From Phellopilus nigrolimitatus (lineage: Eukaryota; Basidiomycota; Agaricomycetes; Hymenochaetales; Hymenochaetaceae): a stretch of 64,000 nt of DNA. Location: assembly GCA_021029095.1 (NCBI GenBank), contig JAJOHG010000048.1, positions 62,001 through 126,000 of the forward strand, written 5' to 3'. Position 1 is the first letter of the stretch, and each line of letters starts with the position of its first letter. A program made the translations under genes and the position numbers. Below are positions 54,422-64,000 of the stretch, piece after piece. The notes below the pieces were generated by a model that did no database searches, was not told the origin of the DNA, and saw only the letters and a list, made by a program, of their open reading frames with translations.

Positions 54422-55735
54422 CTATGACGACGACGACGGCGGCGTTGACAAAATCCGCGATGGTCCACCTAATAGCGGACCTGATACCGCATACCCAAGC
54501 TTTTCCACCTCATGCTGGACCACCGCAGTCAGCGCCGCACGCACCCTCCTCTTCTCTTCTGTCTCCCCGAGTGGGCCCCGCAGTCCGTCCGCACCCTCAA
54601 CACCAAGCCTGCCTAGGTCTTCGTTTCCTAAGTCTTCGCTAACGGGATAGCGTGCAGGCTCGCGCAACGGGTCGAGGACACTCATGAGAATTGCGGGGTC
54701 AAGCGGCGGCGCGAAGGTGATGCGGAGGTGCTGGCGTAGACGCGGGAGGAACTTAGCTGGGATACTCTGGGGACGGGGTTCGGGCATGATGTCCTCGAAA
54801 CCTGCGAAAGTAGACGTAATTCGAAAGTAAACCGAGTCAATGAGCCATAAAGAGCAAAAGCAAAGAATCATATTACACACCGGAAAGCCACATTGGAATG
54901 ATAACAGGAAGGCGTTTGGTTTCCATGAGAATCCGGCCTCTTCATCCATAATTCTTCAATCTGTATTGCGAGGGGAAAGATAGAAAAGAACTCACGTCCC
55001 CCATTTGAATCGTGGAAGCCTAGCAACAACTTCTCCTTTCCCATTGTCGCTGCGTAGCGGGTACTGATACGGCTGGTTCACCTTGCCCTCACCGAAAAGA
55101 TGAACCTAGATATTTCCGCGTCAGGTCCATAGCTTGATGACATGACTACCAGATGATCTTACCCAGTCACCACTATTGAGTTTGTCGATTGTACTGTCAA
55201 CCGCAGGCTGATATATCCCCTTACCACGCATCGTTTCCAGCACTTGGCCCTTCCGAAAAAACGCAGAGAAGACACTTCCTGGGCCGAGCATTTGTTCAGC
55301 TGACGGTAAGTGAGCAGTGTGTGGAGACGGAGACGAACGGGTTCGTGAACATGATGTCGGAGGCACCGAGAGCCCAGCGCATATCGCGTAAGTTCAAATA
55401 GCAACGCACTGGGAGAACGCCCCATGTTACCGGATCGTCCAAGCTGCATTGCTGTTTTAACAGAGCGGGTTTCCCGAAAGAGCTGAGGTAACTGACGTAG
55501 AGATGTGATTTGCGACTAAAATTTTTAAGTCATGGTGCAAGGAAGGCTATGGTGGGAACAACCCACCAGTCACGATGCCCCGACCATTGTTCCTCTCATT
55601 ATCGTCGAGGGCATGGAGAAGATGGTGCAGCCCAGTGACAGACACGGATTTACAAAAGCCAAAATTAAGAAATGCCTTGCAAACGAGCCCGATGGTGGTA
55701 ACGGTGCATGCAGAAAGGAGTCGATGGATGGACAT
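54422..55735 (-). CDS. TAZ1: Tafazzin, monolysocardiolipin transacylase (7 exons, 317 aa)
   Basis: Exons in coding order are 55735-55567, 55515-55497, 55443-55339, 55274-55163, 55105-54996, 54939-54881 and 54801-54422. They sum to 318 codons. N-terminal residues TVTTIGLVCKAFLNFG form a membrane stretch. The acyltransferase motif I is VANHISTLDDP, split across a 19-nt microexon. Further family motifs are MRWALGASDIMFTNP, RGKGIYQPAVD and FGEGKVNQP, then LPVIIPMWLSGFEDIMPE. Tafazzin remodels cardiolipin acyl chains on mitochondrial membranes. The catalytic H-x4-D (NHISTLDD) is present. Its ATG lies 147 bases from that of the divergent dioxygenase gene. Confidence 0.92.
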
Positions 55736-55882
55736 GAATCCTTCTCAAAGTCCGCATGGACAATCTGAAGAGAGTCGAGTGACACATACGTGATGTTACG
55801 TTTGCGTGAGCTAACGTGTCCTGTGTCACATTACATTATTACACCGTCATGGCTCCACATATCGTCTCTTGCCGCCATCACC
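55736..55882. promoter_or_regulatory. Short divergent promoter, TAZ1 / PhyH-family gene
   Basis: The 147 bases between the two ATGs must hold both core promoters and leaders. A CACGTTA-like site and TTACATTATTACA tract are visible near 55,797-55,840. No clear TATA box is seen. Confidence 0.6.
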
Positions 55883-57042
55883 ATGTCTTCAACGCTAAAA
55901 GAAACATTCGATCGTTCCGGCTTTGTCATCGTCGACAATCTCATCCCTGAGGGCCAGTTCACTGAACTCCGAGACGCCTCTGCGCGTGTCGTGGCGAAGA
56001 CACGGTCGGGACAGTGGCCACACCGGCGAGTGGTCGGGAAGCAGTTCCCGCCGTTCGATAGCGACAACTTGGACTCTTGGGGTGTTCAGCATGTCATGCA
56101 CCCTGACCTCTCAGAGCCTGCTTTCGCGAAATGGTATACATGCGACGAGCTCGTCGGGGTAATGCGGGAGCTGTTGGACTGCGAAGAAGAGGATCTTCAA
56201 ATGGGTGAGTAGTCCTTCTTAGCAACCAAGTTCTGGTTATTCTGATGTAATGCTGCATCATCCTTGATATCTCGTTGTAACAAAGAGCTCTTCAACCTGC
56301 TGATAAATCCAGAGCTTCACGAGTTCGCGCTTCGATGGCACAGAGACGATGTTCGCGAGAACGCTACAAATGAGGAGGAGATCGAAGCTCTGTCGTTCTG
56401 GCATCACGGTGTGCGCTTGAGCTTCTCAGCGATGTATACTCAGACTAAGCTCTGGTACACATAGATTCAATGGAACACGTCCGTGCTTTATCTAAGTTCA
56501 GTGTATTTGTTTTGCTCACAGTATTCTCAGCGCACTATATAAGGATTCCTGTCTCTACATTGTACCTGGATCACACAATGTTCCGCGAACCCCGGAACAA
56601 CGTGCGCTATCAGAGACGTTAGAGGCTCCCAAAGACCCTCTGGACATGCCAGGTGTGCTTCAGGTCACGCTTAAACGCAAGTCTCCCTTTCAACTCAAGG
56701 AAGACTGCACTAACTTCTCTTCTCGTGCTATTCCCACCACCATCATTCAACGTCTCGTCGATAGCCGGTCAGACCGTCTTTTACAACAATAATATCCTGC
56801 ACTGCGCTACCTATTCTTCTCGCACACAACGTGCGACTCTGCACGCCTCGATAGGTGATGCGCGTGGCGGCAGTGTTCGCGCACGCAATATCTTACAGCA
56901 TGGGCTTCGTTGGATGCGTGAGGCGCGGTTTCAGGAGAGTTTACCAACTGATCGGGCACAAACTATGTTGAGAAAACTGCTCGAGATGGAGGGTAGCTTG
57001 GGGGCGAACGGGAAGGTTACGCAGTATTCTCTGAGTGCATAA
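55883..57042 (+). CDS. Phytanoyl-CoA dioxygenase (PhyH) family protein (5 exons, 294 aa)
   Basis: Exons are 55883-56204, 56286-56410, 56465-56478, 56531-56676 and 56765-57042. They sum to 295 codons. The Fe(II)/2-oxoglutarate fold is marked by FVIVDNLIPEGQ near the start, the metal site WHRDD (H-x-D), and GIQWNTALYKDSCLYIVPGSH. The distal region is LKPGQTVFYNNNILHCATY (third Fe ligand His), followed by Arg for 2-oxoglutarate. Such enzymes hydroxylate lipids or secondary metabolites; the substrate is unknown. Exon 3 is only 14 nt, and intron 4 begins with GCAAGT (GC-AG intron). Both are needed for the canonical motifs. Confidence 0.85.
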
Positions 57043-59644
57043 GCCGATTTTATACAGAATGAATCTCAGGCTGTACATGTACTTGTATCATTTGAAAGGT
57101 AAGTGATGAATCTCCTTCCTGACTATAATGCGTGTTCATCAGAGCAAAATTGCAGACGGAGAATAAGTATCATTCATGTCTTGTCTCGGTCCCTCGGTTC
57201 TCGACTGCAACCCGTAAGGAGTATGCCACGCAAAAATATTTCAGTACTTCCCCATAATTGGTGAATACGAAGTCAGGCTCTCAGGCACAGAACCATTACT
57301 ACTCCCAAACAAACCTATCGCTTCATCGGTTAGCCTGAGGATGAGAAGCCTCCCGGGCTCTACGTGATTTGCCTTTTTTCCCTCCTTATCTGTCTTCCAT
57401 GGACTTCTTATGCTGTGCGCTGGACTGCTTCTGACCAATGGCTCTTCCAGAAATAAAAGATCTTGGCTTCATTATCAATGAAGTCAGTATGTGCTGTCTC
57501 CAGGTCTCTACGTCTCTCTCCGCTGATGTTCTTTTGTACCTGGAATACTTTCACATCTTGATGCCCAGCCGAAGACAATTTCAGTCATGCGCTTTCTTGT
57601 CACCTACGCCACGTCTTCGTGCTATCGGTCGTCCTGCTTTGAAACTGTAGACGCTATGCCCTTGGTCCAGGCCCCAGGCGATGCTATTTTATTCCCTCCA
57701 CTGATTTTCTTGCCACTGCCGAGTACCGGTTCTAAGGTGATATGCTAAATAAAAATCTGCTCAAGTTGTGTTGGGTTCCTGATTGACGGCCGATATTACC
57801 GTGGTGGTACGTGCACAGATTCTGAAGCCGTAGCCGGTGCTACATAAGGCTATATGCAACGCTTACTTGTCGCCTGTTGCGCTCCATCGCTGCTGGCTTT
57901 CGAATGACGATGACCGCGCTACCATCCAACGACGTATTTCGAATGGGCGTGTCGTAATCAATATCCTTCGCTTCGTCGCTGAGCTATTCTTCTTTGTCGC
58001 TCCAGCAACCTCCATTTTTCGTCGTCAGTTATGTGCTCGAGCTGAGAACTCTTTAGACGGCGACGATCGTAAATGCTTCCTTCACATACTGAAGACCTCG
58101 TTTCCTTTCAGTTCGGCACACTCTGGCCAGGTCAAAGGCTCTGCGATCTGAAGAAGACTTGAGCTTGAGCTTGTGCTAAGGCCATTGAACAAACAGTTAT
58201 ATTATCGACCGTAGCCATGAAGAGATACACACGTGTCTGAGCTGTTCTGGCATGATTGGTTCGAGTACCTTGCTGAGAAGTTGGAGAAGCTCCGGATTTC
58301 GCCTCCTGATGATCATTGGGTGATCTACGGCCGGTCGCAATATTCCGTACGTACGTACGTACCAGAATTTTGCTAAGCTGCCTGTGCGCCTGAGGCCGAC
58401 TGAAGCGTCGGTACACGGCTCACCTTTTTACGAGCGTGTTTGCTTCTAGCCAGCAAACTTTAAACAAAGTTCGCGGGTATGACGATAATACAAAGAATTA
58501 TCCCACAAGGTGCCGGCGCGACTGCGAACGGTGTGAACATAGTATGGCTGCTGTCTTCTTATTTTCTCACTTTATCGCCTCAAGGGACTTGAGCCCAGGA
58601 AATTTAGAGGTTCATCCTGTCTTGCAATGCGAGGTTTGTTGTATCCACTGTAGTTCGTTCTACAGAATTGTAGGTTGCCTTCCGGTTTGTTCCACAAGTT
58701 ATTATGTAAATCCATTTCGGGGATCGGAAAGTTAATCTGCATGTTGTTATCTAATCGGCACGGAGATTTTGTATACCCACGGCACTTTTTTCAGCACTCC
58801 GGTTTCCCTGAATAAAGCCGAAAACTCCATGTTTGCGGCGGATTTTTTGTGATTTTTTTCTTGATGGGACCCTGGAGGGTCTTGAAGGAGGGTCGCCTTA
58901 CAGTCCTCTTTGAGAAACCTTTAAATAAAGAGGGGGATAGTGGGGTGAGCTTTGTGGCTTGCGATCAGAGGTTAGCGTGCTTCCCATGAGACGATCGGGC
59001 TTCGACTGTCGGCGCGATCTTCGAAGCGGGTCTTGCACACACGGTATACGCTGATAGCCACGCCAGCTGAGGACGAGCGAACCTTGACCGGGCCCGTATA
59101 TGTACATGTATACATTATAACGCGATGCAAATACACCCGCCCTCTCGACACAGCACAAACGCCCGACGACGACCAGCCAAACAAACAGGGTAGACACGCA
59201 TAAATACCGCGCATACAGGGAGGCACAAACAGGAAGCTTTGCGCAGGCGCAACCGAGGAGCGCGCATGTGTGCAGGACCCAGGGGCCCACACCACACCCG
59301 CGCGATTTTCGATCTAGAATTCCCAGCTGCACGTTTTGGCTTAGCCCTTGCCTGCTTTGCTTGCACACCATCGGTGCATCATCTGCATTGGTCTCTGTTC
59401 TCCACGGGCACGGCTGTCCAGAGTCTCTTTCCCTCTCCCCTCCACCACCTCCCCTCCGACTCCTCTTCTTCTTCTTGCTTCCCTCGCATTCCCCCCGAGG
59501 CCGAGCCCGAAACGTTTCGACGGATATCTAGACGTCGACGTGATTCGTGCACTGTACATTCGTCCTTCCCCGACGCCCGTGCAGACGTTATATAGCACTC
59601 CTTTTTGTCTGGTTTAGCTGAGTTATTTGGAAGAGGTTTGAAGA
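57043..59644. other. Intergenic, 2.6 kb
   Basis: No gene is supported. Notable items are a (GTAC)n run near 58,350-58,362 and a pyrimidine-rich block before AzgA (59,420-59,500). The last part should contain the AzgA promoter. Confidence 0.5.
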
Positions 59645-62600
59645 ATGATCACTTTCGTGGACCGTCTTAATGCCCGGGTACGTTTTTGTTTGCGTGGTCG
59701 CTCTGGATGTGCTGACTATATGCTGCTGGGTCGGGCAGGTCGCCGCCTCTGCGCTGGGTTACTGGTTCCACCTCGAGGGCTCGGGCCACCCCCGTCAGCG
59801 TGTTGGCTCTCGTTTCCTCGTGCGTGCTCGCCTTTCCATTCTCTTCCGCTGCAGCGATATGTAAAATTTGTATTCCCACTTTGTAGACCGAACTTCGTGC
59901 AGGCATTACCACTTGGGTCCGTCACCCCCATTCGTCTCCCGCGCGCATACACTCATCCTATCCCCATTCTACTCGCAAATTTCCCTCCGATGATCTATAG
60001 GCGGCCATGGCATACATCATCTCCGTGAACGCGACGATCATCTCGGACAGCGGCGGGCCGTGCGTGTGCCCGGCCACTTCGACCGACGCGTGCGCGAGCG
60101 ACTCGGACTACCTCGTCTGCGTGAACGACGTGCGCCGCGACATCATCACCGCGACCGCCGCCTCGGCTTCGCTTGCGTCCTGCCTCATGGGCCTCTTGGC
60201 GAACATCCCCGTCGGGATGGCGCCCGGGCTCGGACTGAATGCATATGTGAGATCAGATTCAGACGACTATATTCCCGCCCCCTTTTTTCCGTAATTCAAA
60301 ACCGTGTATGCTAACCTACTGCACAGTTCGCGTACTCCATCGTAGGGTTTCACGGCACTGGGACAACCTCGTACAAGGAGGCTCTAGCAGCCATCTTCCT
60401 CGAAGGGTGCGCTTTCCCCTTTGACCTTCCCACCAAAGTTCGCGCTCATGAAATAATTTGCACATATTTGTCTTCAAAAATCAAAATCAAATCAAAACCT
60501 ATCAAACATAAATCCTCCCAACGCCGCCCACTGTCCGGAATCCACACACCCCGGACTCGGCATTTTGAACTCGACGGTCTTCCCTTCCTGTCCTTGACGT
60601 GCTGATATTGCCCTTCTAAATATGGAATTTTGGGATATGCCCTGGTCATATTAACTCGGACCTTCGGGATCCGCGTCTGTATCCTCGACAACGCGCCACA
60701 CGTGCGCGCTAATCCTCTGACGTCTGTCAATGTGCTCCGGGCGCCTGTGCCTTCTCCCGCGATCCCGAATCCGTTTCGTTGCGCTTCGTCTCGACGCCAC
60801 CGACATCTGCTTTGGTGCGTTGACGACGGGTCTTTCCCGACATGTCGACATCCTTCTTGCACCCTCTGCTGTAATCTTGAACTTGACAACGGACCACCAT
60901 GCCCCATACGATACCGATTTCCAAAAATGCAGGTGGATATTCTTCGCTCTTTCGCTGCTGGGCGTGCGCCAGTGGCTCGCGCGCGCGATGCCGCACTCAC
61001 TCGTCATGGCTGTCGGCGCCGGCATCGGTCTCTACATCGCATTCATCGGATTGTGTACGTCTCGTTGTGTATTCTTTCTACTAATCTAAATGTATCTTAT
61101 GTCCGCCGTGATCAGCTTCGGGTGGTCTGTTTGTTGTCGGAGGCGACACGACCAACCTTGTCGGGCTCGGCGGTTGCAATGCTGAGGGTACGCCCTGTTT
61201 TGTTCTTATGCATAAATACAAAATAATTGACGGTACATGTAGACTTCGTCGAGGGCCTAAGCGACTTTTGTGCAAAACGCGTAATGCAGAACCCGACAAC
61301 GTGGTTGGGCATCTTCGTCGGCGGGTGAGTTTCTTGCTTTCCACAAAACAAGGATTGAGGCCACCGGCTTATCCACTTCCAACTACGCCTGCCTATAGCA
61401 TCCTGACGGTCTTCTTGATGCTCTACCGCGTCCGCGGCTCGATCCTCATCGGTATATTCCTTGTCTCGATCATCTCATGGCCGCGCGACACGCCAGTCAC
61501 GTACTTCCCGCGCACCCCATCGGGCGATGACCTGTTCGACTTCTTCAAGCAGGTCGTCACGTTCCGCCCGCTGCAGTTGACCGGGGCGGCTATCGATGTG
61601 CGTTGACGTTTTCTGAAAGAATATAGCGACATGGTTTCTTAGATATGCTTTTTTTCTTTGTGTAGTGGGAAAGTTACAAGACGGGCCGCGTGTGGTACGC
61701 GCTCATCACGTTCCTCTACGTCGACATTCTCGACACCACTGGCACGCTCTACTCGATGGCCAAGTTCGCTGGCCTGCGCGACCCGGTGACGATGGATTTC
61801 GAGAACAGTACGGTTGCGTACTGCGTTGACGCGTTTTCAATCTCAATGGGCGCGCTGATGGGAACGTCGCCCGTGACCGCGTTCATCGAGAGCGCGACCG
61901 GCATCAGCGAAGGCGGCAAGACGGGAATCACTGCGATCACCTGCGGTATCATGTTCTTCATCTCGATATTCTTCGCACCTATTTTCTCGAGTATCCCGAG
62001 TTGGGCGACTGGCGGTGCGCTCGTCATTGTGGGAAGCTTGATGATAAGGAAGTAAGTGATGAACTGCAATATTTCAACGGAGGTGAGATCTGGCTTAACC
62101 ATTTTCTTCAATATTTAGTGTTCGTGAGATCAACTGGGACTACATCGGCGACTCCGTTCCCGCGTTCCTCACGCTCATCTTGATTCCGCTTACATACAAC
62201 ATCGCGTACGGCGTCATCGCAGGCATCATCTCGTACATCCTGCTCAACGGGATCCCGTTCCTCCTGCGCAAGCTCACGGGCGACCGGCTCGTGCCGCACC
62301 TGTACGATCTCGGGGAGCAGTGGAGCGTGCCGCCCGGCGGGTTCGCGCCGCTGTGGATGCGCAACGCCGCGCGGGGCCACTGGAAGATATGGGAGGACGA
62401 CGCCGCGATGCAGGCGCGCACGATGCACCCGCAGATGGTCGGGCGCGCGGGCGACGAGAAGGCCCGCGCGGACGACGGCCGGACGTACAGCGGCGGATCG
62501 TACAACGGTGAGCCCTACACCGGCGGGCCCTACACGGCCGAGAGGGGGGAGCGCCTCCCGCAGCTGCATCGCACGGTGTCGATCGAGACCGAGGACCGCT

Positions 62601-62686
62601 CCAGCTCCATGAGCCCGATGGTGAAGCGCGGCACGGAGCCGCCGAGCCCGAGCAGCATGATATACCCGCCGCGCAAGTTCGCGTGA
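59645..62686 (+). CDS. azgA: AzgA-type adenine/guanine/hypoxanthine permease (11 exons, 632 aa)
   Basis: Exons are 59645-59677, 59739-59819, 59887-59916, 60001-60246, 60327-60406, 60933-61054, 61116-61187, 61243-61324, 61399-61597, 61666-62051 and 62119-62686. They sum to 633 codons. Family signatures are [60 protein letters not shown] and [22 protein letters not shown]. About 12-14 membrane segments are expected, with a cytosolic Gly/Pro/Ser-rich tail. AzgA proteins import purine bases with protons across the plasma membrane. Intron 5 (526 nt) is far longer than its neighbours (about 50-85 nt). Confidence 0.94.
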
Positions 62687-63331
62687 GCGGCAAGCGCGAG
62701 GGCTTCATGCATACTGCCCTCCTATTTTCGCCTAACGTCAGTCTCACTCGGGTTTTGTCTTGTTTATATTGGTTTCGACCGGCGCACGGTTGGTGGTCAA
62801 TGTTTTTATCCCTTCATCTATCAAATATATCTAAGAAGTGTCTGTCTACGTTTCTCCACCTCTTGTCAAACTCGCACCTGCCCTCTTTCCTGACACCGGA
62901 TCCTTCCAGATTACCTTAAATTAAGCCACCTTAGTGCTGTTGTAGTTCTTTTTCTTTTTCTGTGTACGAGACTCGGCCCACTTCGCCCTTTCCTTTCCCC
63001 CGGGCCTCAGTCGTAGCTTCTGTCCGTCGCGTCCTTTCGTTTCGCGCGTTTTTCTCTCCAGCTCCTTCTTCCTGCTGCCTAAACCATGGCTATAAACACT
63101 CTCTTCGACACTCTCATCATGTTGTGCATAGATTGGACTTTAAAATTGTTCGCGTCTGAACTTCGATGTAATCGCGGTGTATCACAATCGCATTTATGTC
63201 TTCAAGGTTGTCCAGCAACCGTCGATGGTCATGAAGGTGCAGATCAAGAAGAAGAAGCAGTACAGTACTATTTTATGACAAACTGCTAGTTATGTGCCTA
63301 CTGAAAAGCAGATTGTGCCAAAAGGCGCACT
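62687..63331. other. Convergent spacer between azgA and the F-box paralogue
   Basis: This holds the two 3' ends. No further gene is supported. Confidence 0.5.
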
Positions 63332-64000
63332 TTAATCAAAATACTGGATGACAAAAGATGTGAAGTCATTTGTCAGGAAATAAAGAGCCCCACTGTAAAA
63401 TTCTATATCCATATGGGTAATATCCGGCATAACTGTGTGCAACACCTGTCCTTTCTCACGGGAGTTAGTAGCAAGTGTCCATGTTGACAATGAGGAAGAA
63501 TAAGGGGAGGAATCGATCAATGTTGAGCCGGCCTGTGAGGGTGGTACTGTAACACCATACCAGTCAGGCTGTGGGTCCAAGGCCGACTGCCGACTTCTGA
63601 GGTGTGTGAGATCTGGAGGGTCGTCCTCGAGTTCCAGATAGTCAGACTCGGCGTCACCGTCTGTTTCGACAACAGCAGCCAAGCGGAAAGAGTCCTCCAG
63701 AAAGAGTCTTTGAGAGGTTTCTCCAACCCGCACAACCCGAGACACAGTGATATTGATTCCTTTCGCTTTTCTTTCTGAATCAGATTTCCAGTGGAAGGTA
63801 CAGATAGATGCCTTTGTGGTTTCGTCGATCCAGTTCGGGTCGGATGGCACAAGGCATTTGGCGTGTGTCAGGGCATCGAGTGTGAACTTCTTTGATGTTC
63901 CGTTGGCATTGGGCGGAATGTCGTATATGGACGAAAGCAGGATGGCCACAACTGATTTGCTCCCAGAGTCATTCTGCACGTAAATGAGATAGCCGTCTAC
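63332..64000 (-). CDS. F-box-family paralogue, C-terminal part, cut by window edge
   Basis: The frame is open from the right edge to TAA at 63,332. It aligns with the last exon of the F-box proteins at 4,136-4,798 and 16,007-16,669. Shared segments are KSVVAILLSSIY, LTHAKCLVPSDPNW, CTFHWKSDSERKAKGINITVS, WYGVTVPPSQAGSTLI and EFYSGALYFLTNDFTSFVIQYFD. It is longer in the middle owing to an acidic insertion (ETDGDAESDYLELEDDP). It is clearly diverged from copies A and B, so it is an older relative and not part of the duplicated unit. The N-terminal F-box would lie outside the window. Confidence 0.75.
   Translation of the reverse strand, partial: VDGYLIYVQNDSGSKSVVAILLSSIYDIPPNANGTSKKFTLDALTHAKCLVPSDPNWIDETTKASICTFHWKSDSERKAKGINITVSRVVRVGETSQRLFLEDSFRLAAVVETDGDAESDYLELEDDPPDLTHLRSRQSALDPQPDWYGVTVPPSQAGSTLIDSSPYSSSLSTWTLATNSREKGQVLHTVMPDITHMDIEFYSGALYFLTNDFTSFVIQYFD

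Overview
This window looks like nuclear DNA of a mushroom-forming basidiomycete (Agaricomycetes, polypore-like). The evidence is many short introns of about 50-90 nt, class I hydrophobins, an Agaricomycete-type F-box family, an AzgA purine permease, an AUR1 ceramide-inositol synthase, and fungal Ty1/copia and chromodomain Ty3 retrotransposons. All gene models were spliced by hand from the sequence. Where the exon lengths sum to a whole number of codons, this is stated.

Bases 1-25,420 are a repeat-driven region. A unit of about 5.5-7 kb is present twice in direct orientation: copy A (1-10,631) and copy B (11,947-23,733). Each copy carries a truncated 5' piece of SLD5, a GC-rich spacer, an F-box gene and the 3' end of a hydrophobin gene. 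Copy A was opened by a complete Ty1/copia element (5,258-10,257). Copy B was opened by a Ty3/chromovirus (16,834-22,028) and a pogo-type MITE (22,999-23,666). A 1.6-kb foldback element with 733-bp arms (23,815-25,419) follows. The intact hydrophobin lies between the copies (10,480-11,473, minus strand) and the intact SLD5 lies after copy B (25,873-27,176).

Bases 27,400-38,100 hold mainly minus-strand genes: a methyltransferase, a second hydrophobin, a phi-like glutathione S-transferase, AUR1 and histone H4. Upstream of the GST sits a 225-bp-TIR element with a hAT MITE nested in one arm.

Bases 38,600-53,400 contain a tandem family of predicted signal-peptide plus seven-transmembrane proteins with a D-R motif after the third membrane segment. 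Two copies are intact, one has a frameshift, one lacks an ATG and uses a GC-AG intron, and one is an inverted relic. A Ca2+/H+ exchanger gene interrupts the array.

Bases 54,400-64,000 hold tafazzin (minus) and a phytanoyl-CoA dioxygenase family gene (plus), divergent over only 147 bp. They are followed by the AzgA purine permease (plus) and, at the right edge, part of a third F-box paralogue (minus).

The most interesting points are the orphan 7TM array, the excess of amino-acid-changing differences between the two F-box copies, the self-primed chromovirus that has lost its capsid region, and the nested giant palindrome.
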